Shown here: positions 1 to 10,400 of the stretch, piece after piece | Layout: the number at the start of each line of letters is the position of its first letter | How positions within the stretch are numbered: the stretch's first letter is position 1 | From: Myxococcales bacterium | GTDB taxonomy: Bacteria > Myxococcota_A > Polyangia > Haliangiales > Haliangiaceae | Direction: 5' to 3' | Length of the DNA: 38,737 nt | Assembly: GCA_028287115.1 (NCBI GenBank) | Contig: JAQBQF010000251.1 | Location: forward strand, 1-38,737 | Program-made: the position numbers and the translations under genes | Notes under the pieces: generated by a model | Databases searched by the model: none | What the model was told of the DNA's origin: nothing | Seen by the model: only the letters and a program-made list of their open reading frames with translations

Positions 1-1025
1 CTTCCAGCCTCGCAGGTACCGCGTCAGTTCCTTTACGACGGTCGAGATGCTCGCGCCTCGGTTCCGGTTTGTGAGCTCTCGTATTCGATCCTTCAGCTTG
101 TCGACGGAGCGTGGTGACACGCGCCGCCGAGTAGTCGCTGCTCGGCGACGAAACGTGAATCCCAGAAACCGCCGATTCCACGGTCGATCGACCGCACTCT
201 TGGCCTCGTTGATCCGCAGTCGCAATCGAGTCAGCTCCTCGTGGAGCATCGCCATCACTCGTTCGCCGGCCCGACGGGACCGCACATACACGTTGCAGTC
301 GTCGGCGTAGCGTACGAAGTGATGGCCGCGTGCTTCAAGGATCTTGTCGATGTCGTCAAGCAGCACGTTCGCCAGGAGTGGCGATAGAGGGCCACCTTGC
401 GGCGTACCTTCATCGCGATCGATCACCACCCCGTTCGTCATGATCCCAGCGTCGAGGTAACGCCGGATGATCGAAAGCATCCTCCGGTCCGCGACCTTCT
501 TCGCAAGCCTACTCATCAACACATCGTGGTTCACTCGGTCGAAGAATCTCTCTCGAGGTCCACATCCACGACCCACTCCCACCCACCTTGGATGTACTGC
601 TGCGCCTCGTACACCGCGTCATGAGCGCTGTGTCCGGGACGAAATCCGTGGCTGTGTCGTGAGAAGCTCGCGTCGAATCGCGGTCCGAGCACCTGCAGGA
701 TCGCCTGCTGGACGAGCCGATCCACGACCGTTGGGATTCCGAGCTCGCGCTCTCCTCCGTCCGGTTTTGGGATCATCACCTTGCGCACCGGTTTCGGCTC
801 GAAGACTCCCGAAAGCAGCTGCTCTCTCAGGAATTGCTCGTTCCGCGCTAGATGCTCCGGTAACTCGTCCACGGTCATCCCGTCGATACCCGGGCTGCCT
901 CGATTCTGGCGCACCCGTTTCATCGCTCTCGCGATGTTCTCGGGTGCCACCACTTCTTCCATGAGCTCGTTCCATCGTGGGTGTGCCGGTTCGTCACTCG
1001 CCCGCATGGGTTCGCCGCTGCGCAT
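1..1025 (-). pseudogene. ltrA: Group II intron reverse transcriptase/maturase, frameshifted and cut by the edge
   Basis: The intron-encoded protein would reverse transcribe the intron RNA and aid its splicing. The first part reads ENIARAMKRVRQNRGSPGID, then IPKPDGG, LGIPTVVDRLVQQAI, HGFRPGHSAHDAV and WVVDVDLE, which are RT blocks 0-3. It then stops at 531. In another frame the protein resumes at once with FFDRVNHDVLMSRL, then GTPQGGPLSPLLANVLL, the catalytic RYADDCNVYVRS and the FLGFTFRR maturase stretch, and stays open to base 1. The frame switch falls in a GAGAGAGA run (about 544-551): one GA unit fewer would restore LERFFDRV. The start is uncertain. ATG at 1025 or 1007, or 962 just before the RT homology, are possible; the open frame continues to 1241 but lies in intron RNA. 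Unless the base call is wrong, this copy cannot make a full RT. Confidence 0.85.
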
Positions 1026-1516
1026 GTCACCACCGGCTTCACCGGTGGCCTCTCGCGCGAGCCCTCGTTGCCGAGGCATCTGGCGCCGTCCTCTGCGGAG
1101 ACCTTCGTCGGTCACCCGGTCCTCTCGTTCCGCCCTTCGTCTTCGACAAAGGCTTCCGGTTTCTTCACCGGCTTCGTCGCGACTACTACGGCGTCTGCTG
1201 ACTCCTCGCTCCGCTGCAGCCTGCGTTGCCCTTTCAGGCACAAAGCGAGGTCTCCCCAGGTAAGGACATCCACCTTCGATGCACGACCGTCGGATCTACG
1301 GCGTCGAGCCTTGGCCACCAGGGCTTTGCGGTCATTTGTCCGCTCACCCTGCTCGACATCGCCTCGTATCCGCTTCTTGTTCATCGGCCCGACATCTTCG
1401 CTCCACGCTTCCTTCCCACGGTCGGTCGCCCTTCCGCAGTTGCGCTTCGCTTCGTTCACGTTGGCCTGCTCACGGAAGGACTTTCACCTTCGGATGGATG
1501 CCCATGCTGGGCGCAC
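1..1516 (-). mobile_element. Group IIC intron, 5' part (runs off the left edge)
   Basis: Read on the minus strand, the element begins at 1516 with GTGCGCCCAGCATGGG. This matches the GUGYGCCC.GCAUGGG 5' end that I recall for class IIC introns such as the Oceanobacillus iheyensis one. A GGTGAAAGTCC box follows about 30 nt later. Further on come a CCTGGGGAGACCT stretch (about 1255-1268) and a GTCAGCAGACGCCGTAGTAG stretch (about 1186-1205), both also typical of IIC domain I-IV RNA before the ORF. The intron-encoded reverse transcriptase follows and is still open at base 1, so domains V/VI and the 3' splice site lie outside the window. The insertion point is 8 nt past a terminator hairpin, the known preference of class C introns. 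Class C is an inference from RNA boxes, protein style and site together. Confidence 0.85.
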
Positions 1517-1551
1517 AAACGCGAAGCGTGACGCCGATCCGGCATCACGCT
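1517..1551 (-). terminator. Intrinsic terminator after the PDZ gene, interrupted by the intron
   Basis: On the minus strand, AGCGTGATGCCG (1551-1540) pairs with CGGCGTCACGCT (1536-1525) in a 12-bp stem with one G-U pair and a 3-nt loop. TCGCGTTT follows, and then the intron begins at 1516. It lies 25 nt after the stop of the PDZ gene. The U-tract is short and probably split by the intron. Confidence 0.7.
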
Positions 1552-1575
1552 GAGCATCCTCGAGGAACCGACGAG

Positions 1576-2091
1576 CTAGTACTGATCGGGCCAGGGCTCG
1601 AGCGTCGGAACGACCGTTGCCGTCGCACCTTCGCGCTCGATCAACAGCTGCGGGTGGGCACCGGGATGCGATCCGAAGATGCGCTGCTGCAGGTCATCCG
1701 CGGAGCGAATCCTCGAGCCGTCGATCGACCGCACGTGATCGCCGGCATGCAAGCCGATCGCTTCGGCGGGCGTGTTCGGCAGCACGCTGTCGATCTCGGC
1801 GTACCCATCGTGGAACACATATCGGATGCCGAGGAACCCGTGATCCTGGCGCAGGTCGACCTGCTGGATCTCGGGCGCCTGGACCGCTCGATACGGGCAC
1901 GAGCGAACAGACATCGAGTCGGCGACTTGCATCGCCATCAATGTTGTTGCTAGCGCGAGTCCCGAGGCAACGCCGGCCATCGTACAGACGACAGCGACGG
2001 TACCGAGTCCGCGACTACGTTCATTGGGAAGCAGTGCCTCGCGACGGAGGACAGGGCTTTTCTCAGGCTCGGGCGGCGTATCGACAGACAT
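1576..2091 (-). CDS. Membrane-anchored PDZ-domain protein
   Basis: This 171-residue protein has a charged N-terminus, one membrane segment at about residues 30-55 and a single PDZ domain at about 85-168. The PDZ core is visible in FLGIRY, IDSVLPNTPAEAIGLHAGD, VRSIDGSRIRSADDLQ and LLIEREG. There is no trypsin-like domain, so it is not an HtrA/DegP protease; only the PDZ part of such proteins is present. It probably faces the periplasm and binds an exposed C-terminus or peptide, but the partner is unknown. The start is supported by GAGGGA six bases upstream of ATG and a TATACT box further up. The gene is monocistronic, divergent from tamB, and ends at a terminator hairpin. Confidence 0.8.
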   Translation of the reverse strand: MSVDTPPEPEKSPVLRREALLPNERSRGLGTVAVVCTMAGVASGLALATTLMAMQVADSMSVRSCPYRAVQAPEIQQVDLRQDHGFLGIRYVFHDGYAEIDSVLPNTPAEAIGLHAGDHVRSIDGSRIRSADDLQQRIFGSHPGAHPQLLIEREGATATVVPTLEPWPDQY

Positions 2092-2122
2092 CTCGATTCC
2101 CTCGCTTTAGGTCCTTACTCCC

Positions 2123-2150
2123 AGTATAGGCGTCGACTTCTAGATTGCCA
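2123..2150 (-). promoter_or_regulatory. Possible sigma-70 promoter for the PDZ gene
   Basis: On the minus strand a TATACT -10 box (2128-2123) lies about 30 bases before the PDZ start. A weak TGGCAA -35 match (2150-2145) is 16 bp further up. The -35 fits only half the consensus. The 133-bp divergent gap to tamB must hold promoters for both genes; I see no clear one on the plus side. Confidence 0.35.
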
Positions 2151-2224
2151 TCACGAAGTGACGGTGCGGCGCGAAAGATGCGACGAAGCAAACGTGATCC
2201 GAAACTCGCCGAGGCGCGGACACG

Positions 2225-5200
2225 GTGAACATTCATGCTCGTGATACCGTCCGGAGCACGGTGAGCCGGTCCACAAGGCGTCGGCGCCGGTGGCTCGTCG
2301 TCATCGGCCTGGCGGTGCTGCTTCTCCTTGGCACCGGGTTCACGATCTTGCGCGTCAAGTTCGAGGGGCCCGACCTGGGCGACAAGCTCGCGTCGATCCT
2401 CAACAAGCGGATGCGCGGACGGATCGAGATCGGCTCGATCGAATGGCCGACCTCGGCGCTGAAGAAGGTCGTCACCGGCGGCTGGGTTCCGCTGGCGTTG
2501 AAAGACGTCAAGGTGTGGGACGATTGCGCACTCTCAGCCGGCGCCAGTGCGGCGGACCCGGACGAGCTGCGGATCGAAGACCCGAACAAAGACTGTACGG
2601 TCGATGACAGACCGGATCCGGATCCTAAATCCAAGCGCAAGCCCCGTAGGCTCCTCCTCGATGCGCCGATCCTGACCGCCGAGATCGACATCCATGCAGC
2701 CCTGTTCGGAAACCATGACCTCGTGTTTCGTAACGTGTGGATCCGCGGCGGCGAAGCGCTGATCGAGCAGACGAACGAGCCCTACCCGCTCCACGCCTAC
2801 AACCGCACGATCGTCAGCCTTGTCACCGCGTTCTACCCGCGCATGAAGGCGGGCTTTCGCGCCGGCATCTACGCGGACTCCGCACCGCCGATCGTGGAGC
2901 TGCGCGATATCCACGTCAAAGACTTGAACCTCACGGTTCACGTCTCGCCGTACACGAACGCGGATGGCACCGTCGGCTTCGGCCTCGCTGCGCGCGTGGT
3001 CGGCGTAGATATCGATGCCGGAGACAAGCCCGCGAACGATGCCTACCTCTACATGGATCCGGCAGATCCTCTGGTCACGAAGTTCTACGTGCGGCTCGGC
3101 ATGCACGGCAAGCACGGATCGGTGCGCGTCCTCGACGAGGGACCGCGCGCCGCATTTCACATTCCAGGAAGCCAGGGTCTCGCCGATGCGTGGGGCAAGG
3201 GCCGTCAGGCCAAGTACGAGATCGAGCTCTCGGAGATCGCGATCAACCGGCTCGCGCAGCTACCGACCGAGTGGCCTCGTAAGGACTACGTCGCGAACAC
3301 GCTCGAGATCGACGGCAGCGCCCACACGATTCCGTGCAAGACCGACACGGGCACCGGGTCACCGAAGGACGGCTCGGATCTGCACTTCACCGGCGAGATC
3401 CAGAATTACTGGGACCGCCCTTACGACGGTCAATGGAACTTCGGGCTCGACGTCAAAAACTTCGGGCCAACCGTACGGAGCTGCATCAAGTCGACGATGG
3501 GCGGCGATAACCTCGGCGGCACGATCAAGATCCTAGGCCCGTTCGTCGCGCTTCCAAAAGTCGTGCTCGATCTCCACGGGCTCGACTTCGACGTCCCGCT
3601 GTCGGCGAAAGAAGAGCCCGTGCGACTCACGCTCGCCGAGATCCACGGCGAGATCGATCTGGTCAACGAGACCGGCTACATCGACAAGACCAAGGCGCTC
3701 GTCCGCGGCGGCAAGGAGCCCGGCGAGGTGATGGTCGCCGCGACGTTCGGCTTGAAGCCGGTGATCCTGCATGCCGACATCGACATCACCAAGCCGATCG
3801 ACGTCGGGAGGTTCTTGCCCGCGAACGTCGCCAGCGCGGTCGGCAACTTTCTCGCGGGGAAGCTGACGATCAACGGTGACATCGACTACGGATTCGAGCT
3901 CAAGGATTTCGATCTCGGGGTCGGCACGCAGCACGAGCGCGCACTGCGCCTCTATAGCGGCCGGATCTTCACCAAGAACGTGTTCGATACGATCGACATC
4001 GAGAAGGTGAAGTTCGAGGCCGGCCATGCAGGACAGATGAGCCGCGCGATGATCGACGGCGGCATCGAGTACACGAACGATCACTACGAGTACAAGAACC
4101 TCCAGATCGAAGGCGACTACCAAGGCCTCGATGTCTGGTTTCGGCGGTTTGGTCTGCCCCCGATCATCAAGAGCGCCGGCGGCGGCAAGATCATCCTCAA
4201 CGGTCCGATTACCGATCCGACGATCAACGCGAAGCTGCTCCTGGCCGGCGTTCCCTGCATCGATTCGCTGCAGATCGTGAGCTCGCGGCTGAAAGATAAG
4301 ATCCTCGACATCGAGGTCGCGACCAACGGCCTCGGCGGCGCGCTGACCGGGAGAGCGCGCGTCAGGCTCGATCCGAACAGCCCACCGTTCATCGATTATC
4401 TCGACGTCAACGGCACCAAGCTCGAGGCCGCGAAGTTCTGCGGCCTCAAAGGCATCGCGAAGGGCACGGTCGACACGGCGAGCGTCAAGATCTCGCGGGC
4501 GTCGGTCGCGAAGAATCGCCCACCACTCGACTGGCTCTCCGTCGCGCAAGTCTCGGCAACCGCGCAGCACATGACGCTGTTCGGCGATGCGTACTCCGAC
4601 TTCGTCGTGTGCGTGAACCACAAGGACGACAAGCAGTGCCGTCCCGATCTGCAACGCGCACGGCTCGACAGCGACGATCTCGCGCAGTGCGAACGAGCGA
4701 AGGCCGGCGGCTTCTGCGCGGTCGCGACGGCATCTCGCGATCTCGGTGGGCAGCTCGACGCTACCATCGCAAATCTGCAAGCGCAGAATGCGACGCGCGG
4801 CGCGAAGGCCACCCCGGCAAGCCTCGGCGGCACGATCGCGATCGACAATCTCCCGCTTGCAGCGATCGACCAGCTCGTCGGCGCGAAGACGCTCGGCGGC
4901 CTATTTTCCGCGGCGTTTCATCTGTCGGGCAAGCTCGACGCACCGCAGGCCGACGGCAACATCGATCTGTTGCGCAGCTGGGCAATGGGCGCGTTCGTCG
5001 GTGACCTTCATCAGGAGGTCGATCCGATCATGGTCGGTGACGTTCCCGGCGTGCTGATCCACGGCACCGCGATGTCCGGCAACCTCGAGATCTCCGCGAT
5101 GGTCGGGACCCAGGCGCCGTTCCCGGTGCAGCTCGAGCTGAAGACTCATCGGCTCGAGATCGATCAGTTCGTCGATCTCTCGAAGAAGCTCGGCTTGCCC

Positions 5201-7405
5201 GAGCCCGCGCAAGCGTGGATGACCGGCGTCGTGACCGTGACCACCGAGCTCGCGCCCAAGGACGGCAAGCCGGCGCAACCCGAAGCCTGGGTCGAGATCC
5301 AGGAGCTCGAAGCCGTGATCGACCATCGTACGAAGGACGGACGACTGACACCGCTCAAGTTCGAGCTCGTCGCACCGACGGAGCGCGGCAAGTACGCGAT
5401 GTCGCTTCACGTCACGCCGCAAGCGATCGAGCTCGCCTGCCGAAACGCCAAGGCCCCGATGGGTCGCGAGCCGTGCGCCGCACACCTCGACACGCCCGCC
5501 GGCATCGTCTCGCTCGAAGGCAATGCCTCGCAGTCGCAGATGGCGCTCGGCGCACACGGCACGCTCGATCTGAAACGTCTCGCGCCCCTTCTCGAGAACC
5601 AGCTCGAAGCGATCGGCGGCACCGTCGATCTCGACGCACAGATCACCGGCACGCTCGATGCGCCCCACTACGAGATCGGGCTCGGCGAGTTCAAGAACGT
5701 GTCCGTGCGGCCAGCCGGCGACACCGAGCTGCAGGTCCAGTCGGGCCAGGTGAAGCTCGCGAACGGGAGCCTCGGCTTCAACAGCGTCACGATCAACGTC
5801 AAGGACGAGCATCGCGACGAGCAAGGCAAGATCGTCGTGCGCGGCGCGATCGCGCTCGACGGCCTGACGCCGACCAAGTGGGGCGTGCTGATCGGCGGCC
5901 CCGAGGCGGAGCCCGGCAAGGAAGCCGAGCCCGGCAAGATCGCCGGCAAGATGCTGCTCGTGATCGCGCCCGGCGCGATCTCGCAGGCGAGCGGGCTCGC
6001 CAGGATCGACGGCGAGATCACGCTGTCGGGCAGCGGCCTGTTACCGCTCGTCAACGGCACGTTGACGTTCGATCCGATCGCCGGGCAGAAGGCCAAGCCC
6101 TTCGCGTTCATCCCGCGCGGCGTCCGGCGCGAGCTCGCGATGCTCGGCGGATCGATCGAAATCTCGACGCGCGCGCTCGGCAACCACCGTACGTACACGC
6201 TCGACATCGATCAGAACCCCCTGACGATCTCGATCGATGGCGAGGGAGCGCTGCAGAATATCCACGGCAACGTCGTGCTGACCGATGGCGTTCCCGAGCA
6301 CGCCATGATCGAGCTCGACGCCGAGAGCATTCCGTTCCGCAAGCCCGGAACGTTCGATCTGATCCTGTCCGCCAAGGATGTCTCGCTCGAGCTGCCCTCG
6401 CCCACCGACGCGTGGATCGCAAAAGGCAACGTCGCGATCGTCAGCGGCGCCTACCAGCGCAACTTCGAGCTCACCGAGGCGCTCAAGCAGGCGCCGGCGT
6501 CCACCGCACCGGCGAAGCCGTTCTGGGACGAATATCCATCGATCGGCAACGCGCAGCTCGCGCTGAACCTCGATATCCGCAAGTTCAGCGTCGAGAACAA
6601 CATCGCGCAGATCGACATGGCCGGCTCGCAGATCTTCGTGACCGGCTCACCGCGAGATCCGCGGCTATCGGGCGGCATTCGCGTGCTCCGCGGCGAGTTC
6701 AAGATCCCCGGCACGCGCGCCCACTTCACGCGGACGACCGGCTCGATCGACTTCTCGCAGATCGACGCTGCCAGCAACCCTCGACTCGACATCACGAGCG
6801 AGGCGCCGGACTACCTCGATCTATCCGGCCAACAGCACACGATCACGTTCACGATCTTCGGTCCTCTCGAACAGCTAGGGTGGGATCTCAAGACCTCGAC
6901 CGGCTTCAACAAGGCTCAGACCCTCGCGCTGCTGCTGCTCGGCCGGAGCCCCGAACAGCTCCGCCGATCGCTTGGCGATCTCAACTTCGGGGCGCAGACC
7001 CAGCTCGTCGATCCGACGACCAATCCTTCGACCGGCGTCGCGGATCAGATCGTAAAAGATCTCGCCGGCGACTGGGTCTCCGGCCTGCTCGGCGGGTCGC
7101 TCTCGAAGGTGACCCACATCGACGTGCTCCGGTTCGAGCTCGGGTTTGGCACCGTCGGCGTCCACGCCGAGAAGAAAGCCCTCGAGAACATCAAGCTGTT
7201 TGGTGATGCCGAGCAAACGATCCGCGGCACGACCTTCAACACGCGCGTCGAGATCCGCACACCGTGGCACCTCCCATGGAAGGTGATCACGAACGATCGG
7301 TTCTCCGTTCAGGGCGCGTATCTCAACAAGAACTTCTACGACCCCGCCGAGCAAGATATCTCCGACTTGCAGGGCAAGGTTGTCTATCGCCTGTTCATCC
7401 CGTGA
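2225..7405 (+). CDS. tamB: TamB-like translocation/assembly module protein
   Basis: At 1726 residues this is an inner-membrane-anchored, periplasm-spanning protein of the TamB/AsmA-like (DUF490) family. It starts with GTG after a GAGG motif. An Arg-rich stretch precedes one membrane helix (about residues 23-43), followed by AsmA-like text (LASILNKRMRGRIEIGSIEW). Most of the protein is repetitive beta-strand sequence, as in the lipid-bridging beta-taco fold of the family. The C-terminal TamB domain lies at about 1470-1726, with GGIRVLRGEFKIPG, FTIFGPLEQLGWDL and LALLLLGRSPEQL, and the protein ends in YRLFIP. A Cys-containing insert lies near residues 795-840. It overlaps the next gene, an Omp85 protein, by four bases, so the two are almost surely co-expressed and act together in outer-membrane assembly or lipid transport. 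E. coli TamB is shorter (about 1260 residues). Confidence 0.9.
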   Translation: MNIHARDTVRSTVSRSTRRRRRWLVVIGLAVLLLLGTGFTILRVKFEGPDLGDKLASILNKRMRGRIEIGSIEWPTSALKKVVTGGWVPLALKDVKVWDDCALSAGASAADPDELRIEDPNKDCTVDDRPDPDPKSKRKPRRLLLDAPILTAEIDIHAALFGNHDLVFRNVWIRGGEALIEQTNEPYPLHAYNRTIVSLVTAFYPRMKAGFRAGIYADSAPPIVELRDIHVKDLNLTVHVSPYTNADGTVGFGLAARVVGVDIDAGDKPANDAYLYMDPADPLVTKFYVRLGMHGKHGSVRVLDEGPRAAFHIPGSQGLADAWGKGRQAKYEIELSEIAINRLAQLPTEWPRKDYVANTLEIDGSAHTIPCKTDTGTGSPKDGSDLHFTGEIQNYWDRPYDGQWNFGLDVKNFGPTVRSCIKSTMGGDNLGGTIKILGPFVALPKVVLDLHGLDFDVPLSAKEEPVRLTLAEIHGEIDLVNETGYIDKTKALVRGGKEPGEVMVAATFGLKPVILHADIDITKPIDVGRFLPANVASAVGNFLAGKLTINGDIDYGFELKDFDLGVGTQHERALRLYSGRIFTKNVFDTIDIEKVKFEAGHAGQMSRAMIDGGIEYTNDHYEYKNLQIEGDYQGLDVWFRRFGLPPIIKSAGGGKIILNGPITDPTINAKLLLAGVPCIDSLQIVSSRLKDKILDIEVATNGLGGALTGRARVRLDPNSPPFIDYLDVNGTKLEAAKFCGLKGIAKGTVDTASVKISRASVAKNRPPLDWLSVAQVSATAQHMTLFGDAYSDFVVCVNHKDDKQCRPDLQRARLDSDDLAQCERAKAGGFCAVATASRDLGGQLDATIANLQAQNATRGAKATPASLGGTIAIDNLPLAAIDQLVGAKTLGGLFSAAFHLSGKLDAPQADGNIDLLRSWAMGAFVGDLHQEVDPIMVGDVPGVLIHGTAMSGNLEISAMVGTQAPFPVQLELKTHRLEIDQFVDLSKKLGLPEPAQAWMTGVVTVTTELAPKDGKPAQPEAWVEIQELEAVIDHRTKDGRLTPLKFELVAPTERGKYAMSLHVTPQAIELACRNAKAPMGREPCAAHLDTPAGIVSLEGNASQSQMALGAHGTLDLKRLAPLLENQLEAIGGTVDLDAQITGTLDAPHYEIGLGEFKNVSVRPAGDTELQVQSGQVKLANGSLGFNSVTINVKDEHRDEQGKIVVRGAIALDGLTPTKWGVLIGGPEAEPGKEAEPGKIAGKMLLVIAPGAISQASGLARIDGEITLSGSGLLPLVNGTLTFDPIAGQKAKPFAFIPRGVRRELAMLGGSIEISTRALGNHRTYTLDIDQNPLTISIDGEGALQNIHGNVVLTDGVPEHAMIELDAESIPFRKPGTFDLILSAKDVSLELPSPTDAWIAKGNVAIVSGAYQRNFELTEALKQAPASTAPAKPFWDEYPSIGNAQLALNLDIRKFSVENNIAQIDMAGSQIFVTGSPRDPRLSGGIRVLRGEFKIPGTRAHFTRTTGSIDFSQIDAASNPRLDITSEAPDYLDLSGQQHTITFTIFGPLEQLGWDLKTSTGFNKAQTLALLLLGRSPEQLRRSLGDLNFGAQTQLVDPTTNPSTGVADQIVKDLAGDWVSGLLGGSLSKVTHIDVLRFELGFGTVGVHAEKKALENIKLFGDAEQTIRGTTFNTRVEIRTPWHLPWKVITNDRFSVQGAYLNKNFYDPAEQDISDLQGKVVYRLFIP

Positions 7406-10400
7406 AGCGTCTCGTCCTGCTCCCCATCGTGCTGCTCGCGGGCTCTGCGCGCGCTCAGCCGGCGCCCGTGAGCCCGGAACCGATCTCGGTGACCGCGGAC
7501 CTCACGCAGACTCCGGTCAAGGCAGATGACGCGACGTGCTTGACGCTCGACCTCGCACCCGGCGCGCTGCTCCAACCCGCCCCCGGCGTGCCGACGCCGT
7601 TCAGCGAGTTCGTTGTCGAAGGCGACTTGGTCGACCCTGCGGCGACCGTGCACGCGCTCCTCGAGCCGACGCTGTCGCAGTACGGAACGGTGTTGCCGGC
7701 CGCGAGCTGGGTCGAGATCTCGAAGATGGCGGCGAAGTACGGCTACCAATTCGTCGGCCATCGCAGCGACGGCTCCAAGCTCGCGTTGCATCTCGCGCCG
7801 CTGCCGATCGTGCGCAAGGTCGACGTCGACATCGATCAATCGATCCTCGACAAGCTGCTCGACGAGGAAGTCAAACGGCGGCTGCGGCTGCGTACGGGCT
7901 CGTACGTGCCGTGGGAGCCGATCCGCAGACAATGCATGTTGATCGACGAGCGCAAGCGGATCGAAGAGTACCTGCACGACGAGGGCTACTTCGAGGCCGC
8001 GGTCGACATCGTGACCGCGACCGAGAAGGGCGCGATCAAGCTGCGCGTCGACGTCGATCTCGGCAAGGAGTACAAGATCGGCCGGATCGAGATCCCACCG
8101 CAGCCCAGTGGGGAGCCGCTCGCGATCACAGACGCCGAGATTCGCGCTCAGTTCCAGCACAAGGCGACCTGTATCCTGTTCTTTTGCTTCGGCAGCGAGC
8201 GGTTCACGCGGACGCAGCACCAGATCGATGTCCAGCACGTCAAGGAGCTGTTCCACAAGCGCGGCTTCCCGGGCGTTCGAGTCCAGAGCAACTTCGACCC
8301 GCGGACCTCGTTCGATCGGCGGACGAAGACCGTCAAGGTCGCACTCGCGATCGATCAGCGGCGACAGCTCGATGTCCAGTTCGAGGGCTTTAACTACAAC
8401 GGGTTCTCGCTGTGGGATCTGCAGCAAAAGCTCACGTTCGAACAAGCCGGCAGCGCCGACGACGTCGAGGCCGCGCAGTCGGCACACGCGATCACCACGT
8501 TCCTCCAGGAGCGCGGCTTTTTCGATGCCCGCGCAACGTGGACGCGTGAACGGTTCGAGTCGCGCGCGAGCCCACTCGACAAGGTCGTCTACCGGATCGA
8601 TCTCGGTGGCAACCGCGAGGTGAGCGCGATCGAATTCGTGGGGAATCACGCGCTCGATGCGAAGGCTCTGTCCGACATCATCGTCACCCAAGTGGCGACG
8701 CTCGACATACGTGGAGCGTTGTTCGGCGGATCGACCTCGGCCTCGTCCGATCAGATCGCGACCGACGTGGAACGGATCAAGGAAGCCTATCGCCGCCGCG
8801 GTTATCGCGATGCCCAAGTGCGCCTCAGTATCAGCACGGAAGGCGCGTTACTCGATAATGCCGCGGCAACCGCGCCGCTCGTTGCATCGGGTCGCGAAGG
8901 TAATCTGGTGGTCCGGTTCACCATCGAAGAAGGACAGCCAACGAAGCTTGTCCAAGTCGTCGTCGACCAGGGCGATGAGGGTCAACACCTCGAACCACGG
9001 CTCTGCGATCAGATCCTGAGCGAGCTGTCTACCGAGCTCGCTGCGCCACAGCTCGCGAAGCGCGACACGTCAAAGCCGGCCATGGGCGAGAGCTGCGTTG
9101 CGGTCGCCGCGAACGTCGATTTTCAGGAGGACGATGTGGCCGGCACGCGCGACCGCTTGCGAGACTGGCTATTCAAGATCGGGCGGCCACGGAGTGTCGT
9201 CGACTACAGCGCGACCGAGATCGGGCCGCACCGCGTCAGGGCGCGCTACACGGTCAGCAAGCTCCAGCCGATCAAGATCGGCAAGGTCCTGCTGCGCGGC
9301 AACTTCCACACCGCCGACTGGGTGATCCTCGACGAGCTCCGTCTGCGTGCCGGTGATCCACTGACTACGGACGCGCTCGCAGAAGGCGCGCGCCGGTTGC
9401 GCAACACGGGTCTGTTCGACGCGGTCAACATCGATCTGCCCGAGCTCGAGAATCGAGATAACAACAGCGACATCGTCAACGCGATCGTCCGGATCGAGGA
9501 ACGCTACGACCAGAAGGCCCTCTTCGAGCTCGAGGCAGGACTGTCGAGCTTCAACGGCCTGTTCGGCACCGTTCGCCTCACCACCCGCAACCTGTTTGGC
9601 CGCGGCTTCTCGTGGATGGGCCAGGTGACCTATGGAACCAAGATCACCGACCTCGAGACGACGTTCGCGATCCCGGCCTGGATCCCGCGCGTCTGGCTTC
9701 ACTCGCCTCTCGACATCCGCACCGAGCTCAGCGCGCTGTATCGCCAGCAGGACACCGCGAGATTCGGCCAGCTGACGACCGAGGGTTTCTCGTTCGCGCT
9801 GTCGTGGCGTCCCGAGCGCCTGCAGCGCCAGCGCAGCGCAACGCAACAGGCGCGCGCGATCAACTTCGGCGCCCACTACGACTGGCGGGTGCGCAGCCGC
9901 TTCATCGACGTGCTCAGGCCGATCGGCGTTGACTCGGATCAATCGCAGGTCGCGATCTCGACGCGTAGTGGCTCGTTCGGCGGCACGTTCGAGTGGGAGC
10001 AGCGCGTCGACCGGCATGGTTCGCTCGCGCCGCTGTCGGCAGAGGATGGGTTCCATCTCGAAGCTTCAGCCGCGATCTACAGCCCCAAGCTGGCGGGCCA
10101 GGACACCTTCTTCAAGGTCTCGGCCGCGGTCTCGCGCTTCATTCCGATCGGCGACAACCTCGTGATCCGCGGTGACCTCCGCTACGACGAAGGCTTCCCG
10201 CTCGGAGGCGCGGCTTTGTTGCCCGAGGTCGAACGCTACTTCGCAGGCGGCGACAACACGGTCCGTGGCTACAACGACGACCAGATGTCGACCCAGCTCA
10301 TCCAGGTCGCGGTGCCGCCGCTCTACAACGTCACGCAGATCAAGGTGGTTCCGTCGGGCGGCAATATCCGGATGCTCGCGAGCATCGACGCCCAGCTACG

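Noticed and set aside
1112..1459. 115-codon minus-strand frame upstream of the reverse transcriptase
   Set aside because: It covers the structured RNA part of the group II intron and shows no protein motif.
5215..7206. 663-codon open frame inside tamB, second frame
   Set aside because: Arg-rich shadow of the TamB coding strand with no recognisable motif.
7264..7401. Upstream extension of the omp85 gene to ATG 7264
   Set aside because: It lies inside the tamB C-terminal domain and would hide the signal peptide that begins at GTG 7402.
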